This document shows, piece by piece, positions 1 to 6,743 of a stretch of 16,150 nucleotides of DNA (within the stretch, counting starts at the first letter, position 1; every line of letters starts with the position of its first letter). The translations under genes and the position numbers were made by a program. The notes under the pieces were generated by a model. The model saw only the letters and a list, made by a program, of their open reading frames with translations. It was not told the DNA's origin and did no database searches. Origin of the DNA: Spirochaetota bacterium (GTDB lineage Bacteria; Spirochaetota; Spirochaetia; DSM-27196; PWMO01); contig JAAAOH010000188.1 in NCBI GenBank assembly GCA_009908925.1, forward strand, positions 1 through 16,150, written 5' to 3'.

Positions 1-519
1 CTTCTCGTGGATCATCTGCATGTCGAAGTCGTAGAACTTCTTGAGCATGGCGTCGAGCTCGGCCGTGTCGTAGTGGCGCTCGGTCTCGGGGAAGAAGATC
101 TTGTCTTCCTTTCGAATGTGTTCGGGGTAGAACTCCACGAGTTTCCCGGTCACCTCGAGCACCTCGCCGAGTCGGGTCGAATCGCCGGCGACGACCGCGT
201 CCTTGGCTGCGACCAGCCGTCCGGTGAGCTCCCGGCCGTACTTGTGCTCATCCACGAGCTCCTGCATCAGCGCCGCCTCGCTTTCGGAGAGCTCCTTGCT
301 CTCGAGGCTCTCGAAGAGAATGTCCTCCTCTTTACCGTGATGACATCTGTCGGCGTACGTGCGGATGAAATCCACGATCTTGTCGATGAATACCGGGTCG
401 AGCTCGCCGCCTGCCTCGAGGCGTTTCCGCTCGACGGACAGTATCTCGATGGCCCGCTCGATCGTTCGATGTTCGATCATCAGGCAACCGTTCGGCTTTA
501 CGCATTGGTGCTTTCTCAT
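1..519 (-). CDS. Hemerythrin (HHE) domain protein, C-terminus cut by window edge
   Basis: The minus strand reads open for 173 codons from ATG at 519 to base 1 with no stop, so the C-terminus lies outside the window. The fold expected is a four-helix bundle with a di-iron site that binds O2 or NO. Candidate ligands are visible in the usual order: H17 in LMIEHRTIE, H60/H61 and E64/E65 in CHHGKEEDILF, H92 in VDEHKYGR, and H134/E138 in YPEHIRKEDKIFFP. The end, FDMQMIHEK, resembles the final helix of bacterial HHE proteins. Two cysteines (C6, C12) precede the first helix. No signal peptide is seen, so it is probably cytoplasmic. A strong Shine-Dalgarno (AGGGAGGAG) precedes the ATG. It is divergent from a Crp/Fnr-type gene, which suggests a role in oxygen or nitrosative sensing or protection. 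The family assignment is firm; the physiological role is inferred. Confidence 0.9.
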   Translation of the reverse strand, partial: MRKHQCVKPNGCLMIEHRTIERAIEILSVERKRLEAGGELDPVFIDKIVDFIRTYADRCHHGKEEDILFESLESKELSESEAALMQELVDEHKYGRELTGRLVAAKDAVVAGDSTRLGEVLEVTGKLVEFYPEHIRKEDKIFFPETERHYDTAELDAMLKKFYDFDMQMIHEK

Positions 520-580
520 GGCACTCCTCCCTATCATTCAGGTTTTCTGACTATACGGTAGACGCGTCCGGCGGATCGTT

Positions 581-598
581 CCGTCACATATGAGACGG
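581..598. promoter_or_regulatory. 18-bp palindrome, candidate Crp/Fnr-family operator
   Basis: CCGTCACATATGAGACGG is symmetrical at 16 of 18 positions; only the sixth pair (A/A) breaks it. It sits in the 108-bp space between the hemerythrin gene and the Crp/Fnr-type gene. Its centre at 589.5 is about 38 bp upstream of the transcription start predicted for the regulator, close to the -41.5 typical of class II Crp/Fnr activation, and about 70 bp upstream of the hemerythrin ATG. It does not match the FNR half-site TTGAT. The inner part is loosely CRP/HcpR-like. Binding by the adjacent regulator is inference. Confidence 0.55.
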
Positions 599-615
599 TT
601 TGGCCGATTCTCTGC

Positions 616-621
616 TACAAT
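616..621 (+). promoter_or_regulatory. -10 element (TACAAT) of the Crp/Fnr-type gene
   Basis: TACAAT lies exactly 6 nt before the GTG at 628, so +1 would fall on the start codon and the mRNA would be leaderless. No good -35 exists at 16-18 bp; that position overlaps the right arm of the palindrome at 581-598, as expected for an activator-dependent promoter. Confidence 0.45.
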
Positions 622-627
622 TCGCCT

Positions 628-1317
628 GTGAACGACCGGGATCTCGGTCTGCTGCGGCGCTGCCCCCTCTTTCGCTCGACACCGGAGGCGCAGCTTCGCG
701 CGCAGCTCGAACGTGTGCCGCACGGTGTAAGCGAGTACGACGCCGATGCGCTGATCCGCAGCCAGGGTGACCGCTATGACGAGCTTCTCATTCTGCTAAA
801 GGGGCAGGTTGCCGGTGAGTTCCGTACACACGACGGTCGGCTGATGCGAGTTGAAACGCTCGCAGCACCCGAGGCGCTGGCTTCGGCGTTTCTCTTCTCA
901 CCGCAGGCCCGTCTGCCGGTGGATATGGTGGCGGTCACCGACGTCAGGCTGTTTCGAATCGGGCGAGAGGCGTTGCTCTCCGTTGCCTCTGCCTGCCCGG
1001 AGGTGCTAGAGAGGCTGCTCCGGGACATCTCGCACCGTACGGAGTTTCTTGCCACCAAGCTCCGGATGGTGCAGTTCGAAACGCTCAGAGAACGGGTGGC
1101 TCACTATCTGCTGGAGCTCATGCGCGCTCAGAGCCGGCCGACCGTCGAGCTTCCGGTGGCGAAGAAGGAACTGGCCGACATCCTCGGCTCTGCGCGGCAA
1201 TCGGTCTTTCGCTGCCTCGGCGAGCTCGAAGAGCAGGGCCTCATCGCGCAGCACGGGCGGTCGGTGCACATTCTGGATTCCGAGGGATTACGGATGCTGG
1301 CCGAGGCGGCGGAGTAG
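628..1317 (+). CDS. Crp/Fnr-family transcriptional regulator
   Basis: This 229-residue protein has the length and layout of the Crp/Fnr family. A cyclic-nucleotide-binding-like beta barrel spans about residues 10-125 (LLRRCPLF, SQGDRYDELLILLKGQV, ETLAAPEALASAFLF). A long dimer helix spans about 130-165, and a winged HTH about 172-215 has recognition helix region GSARQSVFRCLGELEEQGLI. The FNR four-cysteine N-terminal cluster is absent; cysteines are only at 12, 123 and 196, so an FNR-type Fe-S cluster is unlikely and the effector is unknown. The pattern fits the diverse DNR/HcpR-like regulators of NO and redox stress. The GTG start is chosen because the barrel begins immediately after it; there is no Shine-Dalgarno. 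It is divergent from the hemerythrin gene and ends 17 bp from the convergent SNF2 gene. The family is certain; ligand and regulon are inferred. Confidence 0.9.
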   Translation: MNDRDLGLLRRCPLFRSTPEAQLRAQLERVPHGVSEYDADALIRSQGDRYDELLILLKGQVAGEFRTHDGRLMRVETLAAPEALASAFLFSPQARLPVDMVAVTDVRLFRIGREALLSVASACPEVLERLLRDISHRTEFLATKLRMVQFETLRERVAHYLLELMRAQSRPTVELPVAKKELADILGSARQSVFRCLGELEEQGLIAQHGRSVHILDSEGLRMLAEAAE

Positions 1318-1334
1318 CTCGCGTCCCTCAGCCC

Positions 1335-4300
1335 CTACTCGAACAACGCGACCAGCTCATCGGCGGAGGCAAGGGAGAGCCCGCCCTGGTTCTCCTGGAT
1401 GAGGTCCGCGGCGAGACGGCGCTTCTCCTCCTGGAGGTCGAGCACCTTCTGCTCTACGGTGTTGTTGGTGACGAGCCTCGTTACCATGACGGGGCGCTCG
1501 CGACCGATCCGGTGTGCGCGGTCGACTGCCTGACGCTCCACCTGGGGGTTCCACCACGGGTCGCAGATGTAGACATAGTCGGCCGCGGTGAGGTTGATGC
1601 CGGTGCCGCCCGCCTTGAGGCTGATGAAGAACACGAGTGGCTCTTCCGCGCCCTGGAACCGCTCGAGGAGGGCGGTGCGCTTCTTTGTTCCCCCGTCGAG
1701 GTAGAGTGTGTCCATGCCGCGCCCGGCGGCGGCGTCCCGCAGGCGAGCAAGGGCGGACGTGAACTGGCTGAAAACCAGCGCTTTGTGCCCTTCGGCGGCG
1801 ACTTCCTCGAGCTGGGTGAGAAGCTCCGACTCCTTCACCGACGGTATCCCGGCGCCGGTCGGGTCGGCGTCCTCGGGGTAGAGCGCCGCCTGGCGCAGGC
1901 GCAGCAGTCCCGTGAAGACCGCAGCCCCGATTCTCGGCAACTCTCCGCTCGCCACGGCTCGCTGGACTTCCGCGCGATGGTGGGCCTTTAAGGTGGCGTA
2001 GAACCGCGCCTGCCGGGAGCCCATCTCGCAGGTAAGCACGGTCTCGGTCCGCGGCGGGAGCTCCGGGGCGACCGCCTCCTTGGTCCTTCGCAGCAGAAAC
2101 GGCGAGACGATGCGACGCAGATGCGCCAGGCGCGCGGTGCCATCGTTGCCGGCGCCGCCACCGTCGCTACCGCCACCGCTCTCGTTGCCGCCGACGCCGC
2201 CACCCTCGTTCCCGGTGGCTCCTCCGGATGCCAGGCGCTTCGGAAACCGCCGCGTGAACTGCGAGAGATTTCCCAGGAGTCCAGGGACGAGAAAGTCCAT
2301 GATGGACCAGAGGTCGGTGGAGAGGTTTTCAACCGGAGTACCGGTCAGACAGAGCCTGAGGTCCGCGGGGAGCTCTTTGATGGCCTTCGTCGTTTTCGCG
2401 TGCGGATTCTTTATGAACTGCGCCTCGTCGAGGCAGACAAGGCGCCACGATAACTCCGCGAACAGCGAGGCGTCGCGGACAGCAGTCGCGTAGCTCGTCA
2501 CAACGAGGTCGGCGCTCTGCAACGCCTCCGGAGAAGCCGCACGCTCGGCGCCATGGTGCACCGCGACGGTGAGCTCTGGCGCGAATCGTGTCGCCTCCCG
2601 CGCCCAGTTCCCGAGCGTGGAGAGCGGTGCAACGACGAGAACGGCGCCGGGGATCGCTTCCCGTACCTCGTCACCGCCGGCTCGCACTCGGGCGGCGCCC
2701 GCTGCGGCGGCGCGCGCTGGGGCGGTGCGCAGATGAAGCATAAACGCCAGCGCCTGCACGGTCTTGCCGAGCCCCATGTCGTCTGCAAGGCACCCCGAGA
2801 GCCCGTGCGCGGCAAGCATCGCGAGCCACTGCACACCATCACGCTGGTAGGGGCGAAGCTCTGCGGTAAGGCCTGCCGGGATAGGGACGTCCGGGGGCCG
2901 GGCCTCGCCGCGTATCGTCCGAACGAGGGAACGTATCCCCTCCACGTCCGCGTCGACCTCGTCGGCAAGGTCGGCAAGCTCGGCAACGGATGCGATGTCC
3001 GCGGCGGGGAGGCCCCCGATCTCATCGTCGGGCCCGCCGGTCAGGTCGAGTATCTTACGCAGGCGTTCCGCCTCGGCGGGATCGAGCAGGACGAGGGACT
3101 CGCCGTCATGGTAGGCGCCCCTCCGTGCCATCTCGAGCAGAAGGTCGGAATCGATCTCGCTGCCGTCCGAGGTCTTTACGTGCAGGTCGAACCAGTCGGT
3201 CCCGGAGGAGATGTGGACGGACAGCGGTCCGGCCTTTCCCAGGCGACGTCGGCGGCCGGCGGTGTCGAGGGCATACACAGTGAACCCCCGCTCGGCGAGG
3301 GTGAGTGCGGTATCGAGCAGCCGATCGGCCGCCTTCGCATCGTCGGCCGCCGGCTCATCCTTCGCCGCCCAGTACCACATATCGCTGTAGTGATCGTATT
3401 CGGGCGCCCTTTTGACGAGTTCAGACGCCTCCTGTATCGCCTCCTCCGGGGGATCCGCGTGGGCGAGATGGATATGATAGTCCTCGCCCTCGTACCCGTC
3501 CTCGTACTCGTCCGTTTCCCGGCCGAGGCTGAGTTGCGGGCGGGGGCCGGCGAAGGAGAGGACGAACACCGCCTCCGGCGAGACGCTCACCAGGTGAATG
3601 TTCTGCGGGTAGCGAATCGAGACGAGCTCAGGGAACCGCTCGGCGAGCCGCCGCAAGCGCGCGATTGCGTCGACAGGCATCCCACCGCTGAGCTGCACGG
3701 CCGCAGCGACCTCGGACAGCAGGGTGGAGCCGTCTCCGAGAACAAGGGTGCCGCCGTCGGAAAAGAGCACCGATCGGCCCGCACCGCGGTCGGCCCACAC
3801 CCCTTCGTTCGGGCCAATGGTCAGGTGACGATCACCCCGCCGCACGTCGAGCGAAATGAGCAGGGATACGCCGCGTCCGCGCGAGGTCGGCGAATGGGAC
3901 AGTACCGGTACGACGTCTGCGTGGATGTGTTCGGGCTCCATCATGGAGACCGGGGAGCGATGGGCGCCGGACAGCGAGGAGATGTCCCCCGCGAACAGCG
4001 GTGAACCGGCCTGCCTGAGCTCGTCGACGTAGGCCAGGACGGGCGCCTCGCCACCGAAAAGCAGCAGATGCTCCGCCAGTCGGCGCTCGTTGGGGTCGGT
4101 GGCGAGTGCCGGTGTGCTCTCGGAGAGCCGCTCGAGGCGGCCGTAGGCGCCGTCTTTTCGCCTGTACTGCCGGACCGGCGCGACGACCGGGCGTTCGCGG
4201 TCGATCCGGGGATGGAAGTCGTAGCGCGGGCCGATGACGAAGGCCAGCCGACCCTGCGTCTCCTCCTCACGATCGCTGAATTGCGGCGGGCTTTGTGGCG

Positions 4301-4766
4301 CCTGCTCACCCTCGCGGCCGAAGAAGTGGCGCCCGCGGCTGCCGAAAGTGCTCAGGAAATGGGCCGACTTCTGAACCTGTTTCTCCAGGTCGATGATTCT
4401 GTCGGCCGCGGGAGGGTTCTCCGTCGCTACTCGCTGCTGTCGCGCGAGCTCGGTTGGCGCCTCCGGAACGCGAAAGTCTTCCGCCTCGACGCCCGCTTCC
4501 AGGCGCCATGCGACTTCCTCGGGCGGCAGAGAATCCGAGAGTGCTGTGGCCACGACGGCAACGAGATGCTTACAGGCGACGCCGACGGGGCAGCTGCAGT
4601 AACTTGCCTCCGGCTGTTCGGTGTCCAGCACGACCGTGTACGGTTGCGGTCGCGTGCCGTGAACCCGCGCGATGAGTGCTCCGTCCGCCGCGCGGATATC
4701 TGTGACGTGGCCCTCGTCGTAATAGGCAAGGCCGCGATCGAGGGTTCTGTCATCAAAGTAGAGCAC
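1335..4766 (-). CDS. SWIM zinc-finger SNF2/RapA-family DNA translocase
   Basis: This 1143-residue protein is a bacterial SNF2-type ATPase expected to move on DNA or strip proteins from it without true strand separation. An N-terminal SWIM zinc finger has C57-x-C59 ... C65-x-H67. Residues ~90-620 are poorly conserved, matching where a bacterial SNF2-associated region usually sits. The ATPase core begins at ~640: LRPYQRDGVQWL, Walker A DMGLGKT (K668), VAPLSTLGNW, DEAQ box at 780-783, LTGTPVEN, FLLRRTKEAV. The helicase C lobe follows with HKALVFSQF, SLKAGGTGINLTAADYV, DPWWNPQVERQA and DRAHRIGR near residue 1085. All motifs are intact. A Gly/Asn/Ser-rich insert lies at ~848-874. GTG at 4766 is chosen for its GGAGG with 8-nt spacing and because the family-like N-terminus starts there. 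It lies 44 nt downstream of the VapBC-like pair on the same strand, so cotranscription is possible. Confidence 0.93.
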   Translation of the reverse strand: MLYFDDRTLDRGLAYYDEGHVTDIRAADGALIARVHGTRPQPYTVVLDTEQPEASYCSCPVGVACKHLVAVVATALSDSLPPEEVAWRLEAGVEAEDFRVPEAPTELARQQRVATENPPAADRIIDLEKQVQKSAHFLSTFGSRGRHFFGREGEQAPQSPPQFSDREEETQGRLAFVIGPRYDFHPRIDRERPVVAPVRQYRRKDGAYGRLERLSESTPALATDPNERRLAEHLLLFGGEAPVLAYVDELRQAGSPLFAGDISSLSGAHRSPVSMMEPEHIHADVVPVLSHSPTSRGRGVSLLISLDVRRGDRHLTIGPNEGVWADRGAGRSVLFSDGGTLVLGDGSTLLSEVAAAVQLSGGMPVDAIARLRRLAERFPELVSIRYPQNIHLVSVSPEAVFVLSFAGPRPQLSLGRETDEYEDGYEGEDYHIHLAHADPPEEAIQEASELVKRAPEYDHYSDMWYWAAKDEPAADDAKAADRLLDTALTLAERGFTVYALDTAGRRRRLGKAGPLSVHISSGTDWFDLHVKTSDGSEIDSDLLLEMARRGAYHDGESLVLLDPAEAERLRKILDLTGGPDDEIGGLPAADIASVAELADLADEVDADVEGIRSLVRTIRGEARPPDVPIPAGLTAELRPYQRDGVQWLAMLAAHGLSGCLADDMGLGKTVQALAFMLHLRTAPARAAAAGAARVRAGGDEVREAIPGAVLVVAPLSTLGNWAREATRFAPELTVAVHHGAERAASPEALQSADLVVTSYATAVRDASLFAELSWRLVCLDEAQFIKNPHAKTTKAIKELPADLRLCLTGTPVENLSTDLWSIMDFLVPGLLGNLSQFTRRFPKRLASGGATGNEGGGVGGNESGGGSDGGGAGNDGTARLAHLRRIVSPFLLRRTKEAVAPELPPRTETVLTCEMGSRQARFYATLKAHHRAEVQRAVASGELPRIGAAVFTGLLRLRQAALYPEDADPTGAGIPSVKESELLTQLEEVAAEGHKALVFSQFTSALARLRDAAAGRGMDTLYLDGGTKKRTALLERFQGAEEPLVFFISLKAGGTGINLTAADYVYICDPWWNPQVERQAVDRAHRIGRERPVMVTRLVTNNTVEQKVLDLQEEKRRLAADLIQENQGGLSLASADELVALFE

Positions 4767-4810
4767 GTGCGAGGCCTCCGTCTCATACCGGGGATCTCAT
4801 GATTCCTCTA

Positions 4811-5248
4811 TCAGTCCGTCGGCATGATCGACAAGCCCGCCGCGGCGGCGAGTGATCTTTGGCGAGCGTCGAAGCTGACGAAGTGCACGGGATCCAGCTG
4901 CAGCGCGCAGGCGACGTGCAGGATATCCATCGTTCTGCAGCCGTTTCCGGGCGTCTGCTCACTCAGCCTCCGAAACCCGGCCAACAACTGATGGCGGTCC
5001 ACGTCCATGACAAAGTATTGGCCCCGCGCGAGGCGTTGGTCGAAGAGCTCCACAAGGCGGTCAGCCTCGCCCTCGTCGAGCTCGTTCCAGAACACTTTGA
5101 GGCGGAACGCGTTTAGCATCTCTGCCCGATGGATATCCCACAGCGGCAACGGATCGAACTGGGAGGTAACGATGGTCTGCACCACCTCAGATCCGTCCTC
5201 ACGGATGTAGAGCTTGAGGAAGGCGCTGGTGTCGAGGTAGATCACCAT
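4811..5248 (-). CDS. vapC: PIN-domain ribonuclease toxin, VapC-like
   Basis: This 145-residue protein begins MVIYLDTSAFLKLY, the standard PIN-domain opening. The acidic residues that hold Mg2+ in PIN nucleases are all present: D6, E43 (HRAEMLNAF), D108 (MDILHVACAL) and D127 (SFDARQ). Members cleave RNA, often tRNA or rRNA, when the partner antitoxin is degraded. The reading frame is open 27 codons further upstream, but ATG at 5248 is preferred because it gives the canonical N-terminus, has GGAGGGAG just ahead, and overlaps the antitoxin stop by 7 nt (ATGGTGA), as expected for translational coupling. Nothing suggests it is broken. The next gene downstream is the SNF2 helicase. The exact RNA target cannot be read from sequence. 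Confidence 0.88.
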   Translation of the reverse strand: MVIYLDTSAFLKLYIREDGSEVVQTIVTSQFDPLPLWDIHRAEMLNAFRLKVFWNELDEGEADRLVELFDQRLARGQYFVMDVDRHQLLAGFRRLSEQTPGNGCRTMDILHVACALQLDPVHFVSFDARQRSLAAAAGLSIMPTD

Positions 5249-5472
5249 CTCCCTCCGCGATCCGAGTGGATGACCTCTTCGCCCAACCTGCCTTTCGACT
5301 CCGCTGCGGTAGCCAGGTGATCGTCCCATGCGAGAACCTGCTGCGGTCGCGGCGGAACGATCAATGCCGCGGGTCGCCCCCGGTTCAGAACCTCGAAACT
5401 CTCACCGCTACGTACCTGCTTCTCGACCTGTGCCCAATGAGCCTTTAAGTCCCTCACCGATATCGTCTTCAT
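5242..5472 (-). CDS. Phd/YefM-type antitoxin
   Basis: This 76-residue protein starts MKTISVRDLKAHWAQVEKQV and continues GESFEVLNRGRPAALIVPP, the compact Phd/YefM N-terminal fold that dimerises and binds the operator. The C-terminal ~30 residues would wrap the toxin. It lies immediately upstream of, and overlaps, the PIN toxin gene, the usual antitoxin-first order. A perfect inverted repeat sits between its -35 and -10, consistent with autorepression. There is no Shine-Dalgarno before the ATG at 5472, and the -10 ends 6 nt before it, suggesting a leaderless message. Naming it vapB would follow from its partner rather than its fold, so no symbol is given. Confidence 0.88.
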   Translation of the reverse strand: MKTISVRDLKAHWAQVEKQVRSGESFEVLNRGRPAALIVPPRPQQVLAWDDHLATAAESKGRLGEEVIHSDRGGRW

Positions 5473-5478
5473 AGGTCG

Positions 5479-5507
5479 AGAATACTACGCGAGGCGCGTA
5501 TTGTAAA
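5479..5507 (-). promoter_or_regulatory. Toxin-antitoxin promoter with operator palindrome between -35 and -10
   Basis: On the minus strand TTTACA (5507-5502) and TATTCT (5484-5479) are 17 bp apart, a standard sigma70 spacing. Between them lies a perfect 6-3-6 inverted repeat, TACGCG-CCT-CGCGTA (5486-5500). A repressor bound there would block polymerase, as Phd-type antitoxins do. The -10 ends exactly 6 nt before the antitoxin ATG. Confidence 0.6.
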
Positions 5508-5648
5508 TCTGCCGATTTGCATAATGAGACTCAAACATTGTGCCCCCCAGCTCCGGGCCCGCCTCGGTTGATCTCACGGAGATGTGGTGGGGCAGTCCGC
5601 CGCAGGCACCGGGTGCCCGGCTCCAGCCCGAAGGCAGCACGTTCCACC

Positions 5649-6743
5649 TCATACTTCTCTCGCGGCCGTTCGGAGCCATGGCTCTACCCGGCCCTGCAGA
5701 TTTGGGCAGGGCGATACCCGCACCCGGTCCCCCGTCGCGTAGTCGGCGGTCTCAGGTGCTCTCACCGCGAGCACTGTGTCGGTGCCGTCAACCGCGACGT
5801 CGAGCTCACGATACTCTCCGTAGTACCGGTTCGCTACGACCCGGGCGTTTCCGCCGCCGTCGCCGTTCCCATCGTCGGCGCCGGTTAGGATCAGGTCGTG
5901 CGGGCGCAGCAGCGCGGCCAGTCGCGAGCCCTCTTCCCGAACGAGGTCACCATGGACGGCGCCCACCGGAGACTCATACCCGGCGGAGGTTCGACGGACC
6001 GGGATCTCATTCACCGGCCCGAAGAAGCCGGCTACGCCGCGGTCGCGGGGACGGCGGTAGACCTCCTCCGGAGTACCCGACTGCACGATGCTGCCGTTGC
6101 GAATAACGGCGAGACGGTCGGCTACGGTAAACGCTTCCCACGGGCTGTGTGTGACGAGGATCGCCGGGACGCCGCTCTCTCTGAGGATCGCCGTAACCTC
6201 TCGCACCACTCCGGTCTTCAGCGACGCGTCGAGATTGTTGAAAGGCTCGTCGAGAATGAGAAGGCGGGGCATCGGGGCGAGACTTCGGGCAATGGCCACC
6301 CGTTGCACCTGACCACCGGAGAGCTGGTGCGGATACCGGTCGGCGAGGCCCGTGAGGTGCGTCATCGCGAGCAGGCGAGAGAGTCGTTCTTCGATCGCAC
6401 GCGCGTCTCGGCGCTCCGACCGTGGTATCCCGAACAGGATGTTTCCCCGCACGGACAGGTGAGGGAAGATCGCGGCGTTCTGGAACACCATGCCGATCGC
6501 GCGCCGCTCGGGAGGCACAAACGTCGACGGGCCGGCAATGAGCCGACCGTCGAGCTCGATCGTGCCCTCGTCGGCCATCTCGAGACCCGCGATGATCCGG
6601 GCAGCCGTCGTCTTGCCCGATCCGCTCTCTCCGACGAGCGCGAGCACCTCGTCGGTGCCAACCTCCAGGTCGAGGTTCCGGAGTGCCTCGTGGCGCGGGT
6701 GAGTAAAGGTCTTTGCAATTGCAGTCGCGCGCAGGCGAATCAT
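5649..6743 (-). CDS. fbpC: Ferric-iron ABC transporter ATP-binding protein (FbpC-like)
   Basis: This 364-residue ATPase would power the adjacent iron permease from the cytoplasmic face. Visible motifs are Walker A GESGSGKTT (38-46, K44), Q-loop Q88, signature LSGGQ (141-145), Walker B LLILDEP (161-167, E166), D-loop NNLD (169-172) and switch H199. The C-terminal ~110 residues resemble the TOBE-type regulatory region of FbpC/PotA ATPases, with RPHDLIL and later RVRVSPCPN. The GSG at 41-43, length and fused two-domain permease beside it favour the Fe(III) branch over spermidine or sulfate. ATG at 6743 overlaps the permease stop by ATGA, and GAGGAGGAA stands upstream, so translation is coupled. 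It is the last gene of the operon. The nucleotide-binding function is certain; iron specificity comes mainly from the binding protein and promoter. Confidence 0.9.
   Translation of the reverse strand: MIRLRATAIAKTFTHPRHEALRNLDLEVGTDEVLALVGESGSGKTTAARIIAGLEMADEGTIELDGRLIAGPSTFVPPERRAIGMVFQNAAIFPHLSVRGNILFGIPRSERRDARAIEERLSRLLAMTHLTGLADRYPHQLSGGQVQRVAIARSLAPMPRLLILDEPFNNLDASLKTGVVREVTAILRESGVPAILVTHSPWEAFTVADRLAVIRNGSIVQSGTPEEVYRRPRDRGVAGFFGPVNEIPVRRTSAGYESPVGAVHGDLVREEGSRLAALLRPHDLILTGADDGNGDGGGNARVVANRYYGEYRELDVAVDGTDTVLAVRAPETADYATGDRVRVSPCPNLQGRVEPWLRTAAREV

Noticed and set aside
7..561. 184-codon plus-strand open frame at the left edge
   Set aside because: It is the shadow of the hemerythrin gene, which shows all the expected ligands and a strong RBS on the minus strand.
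2553..4004. 483-codon open frame on the plus strand
   Set aside because: It is the antisense of the SNF2 gene, has no recognisable domain or RBS, and arises from GC-rich codon bias on the other strand.
4811..5329. Longer 172-residue form of the PIN toxin
   Set aside because: The extra 27 residues overlap the antitoxin coding region and are Arg/Gly-rich; the canonical PIN N-terminus and Shine-Dalgarno support ATG at 5248.
5605..5620. GGCACC/GGTGCC palindrome after the iron operon as a terminator
   Set aside because: The repeat leaves a loop too small to form a proper hairpin and no T-tract follows on the minus strand.
5485..5679. 64-codon minus-strand open frame between the iron operon and the antitoxin
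   Set aside because: No domain, no convincing RBS, and it overlaps both the ATPase gene end and the antitoxin promoter.
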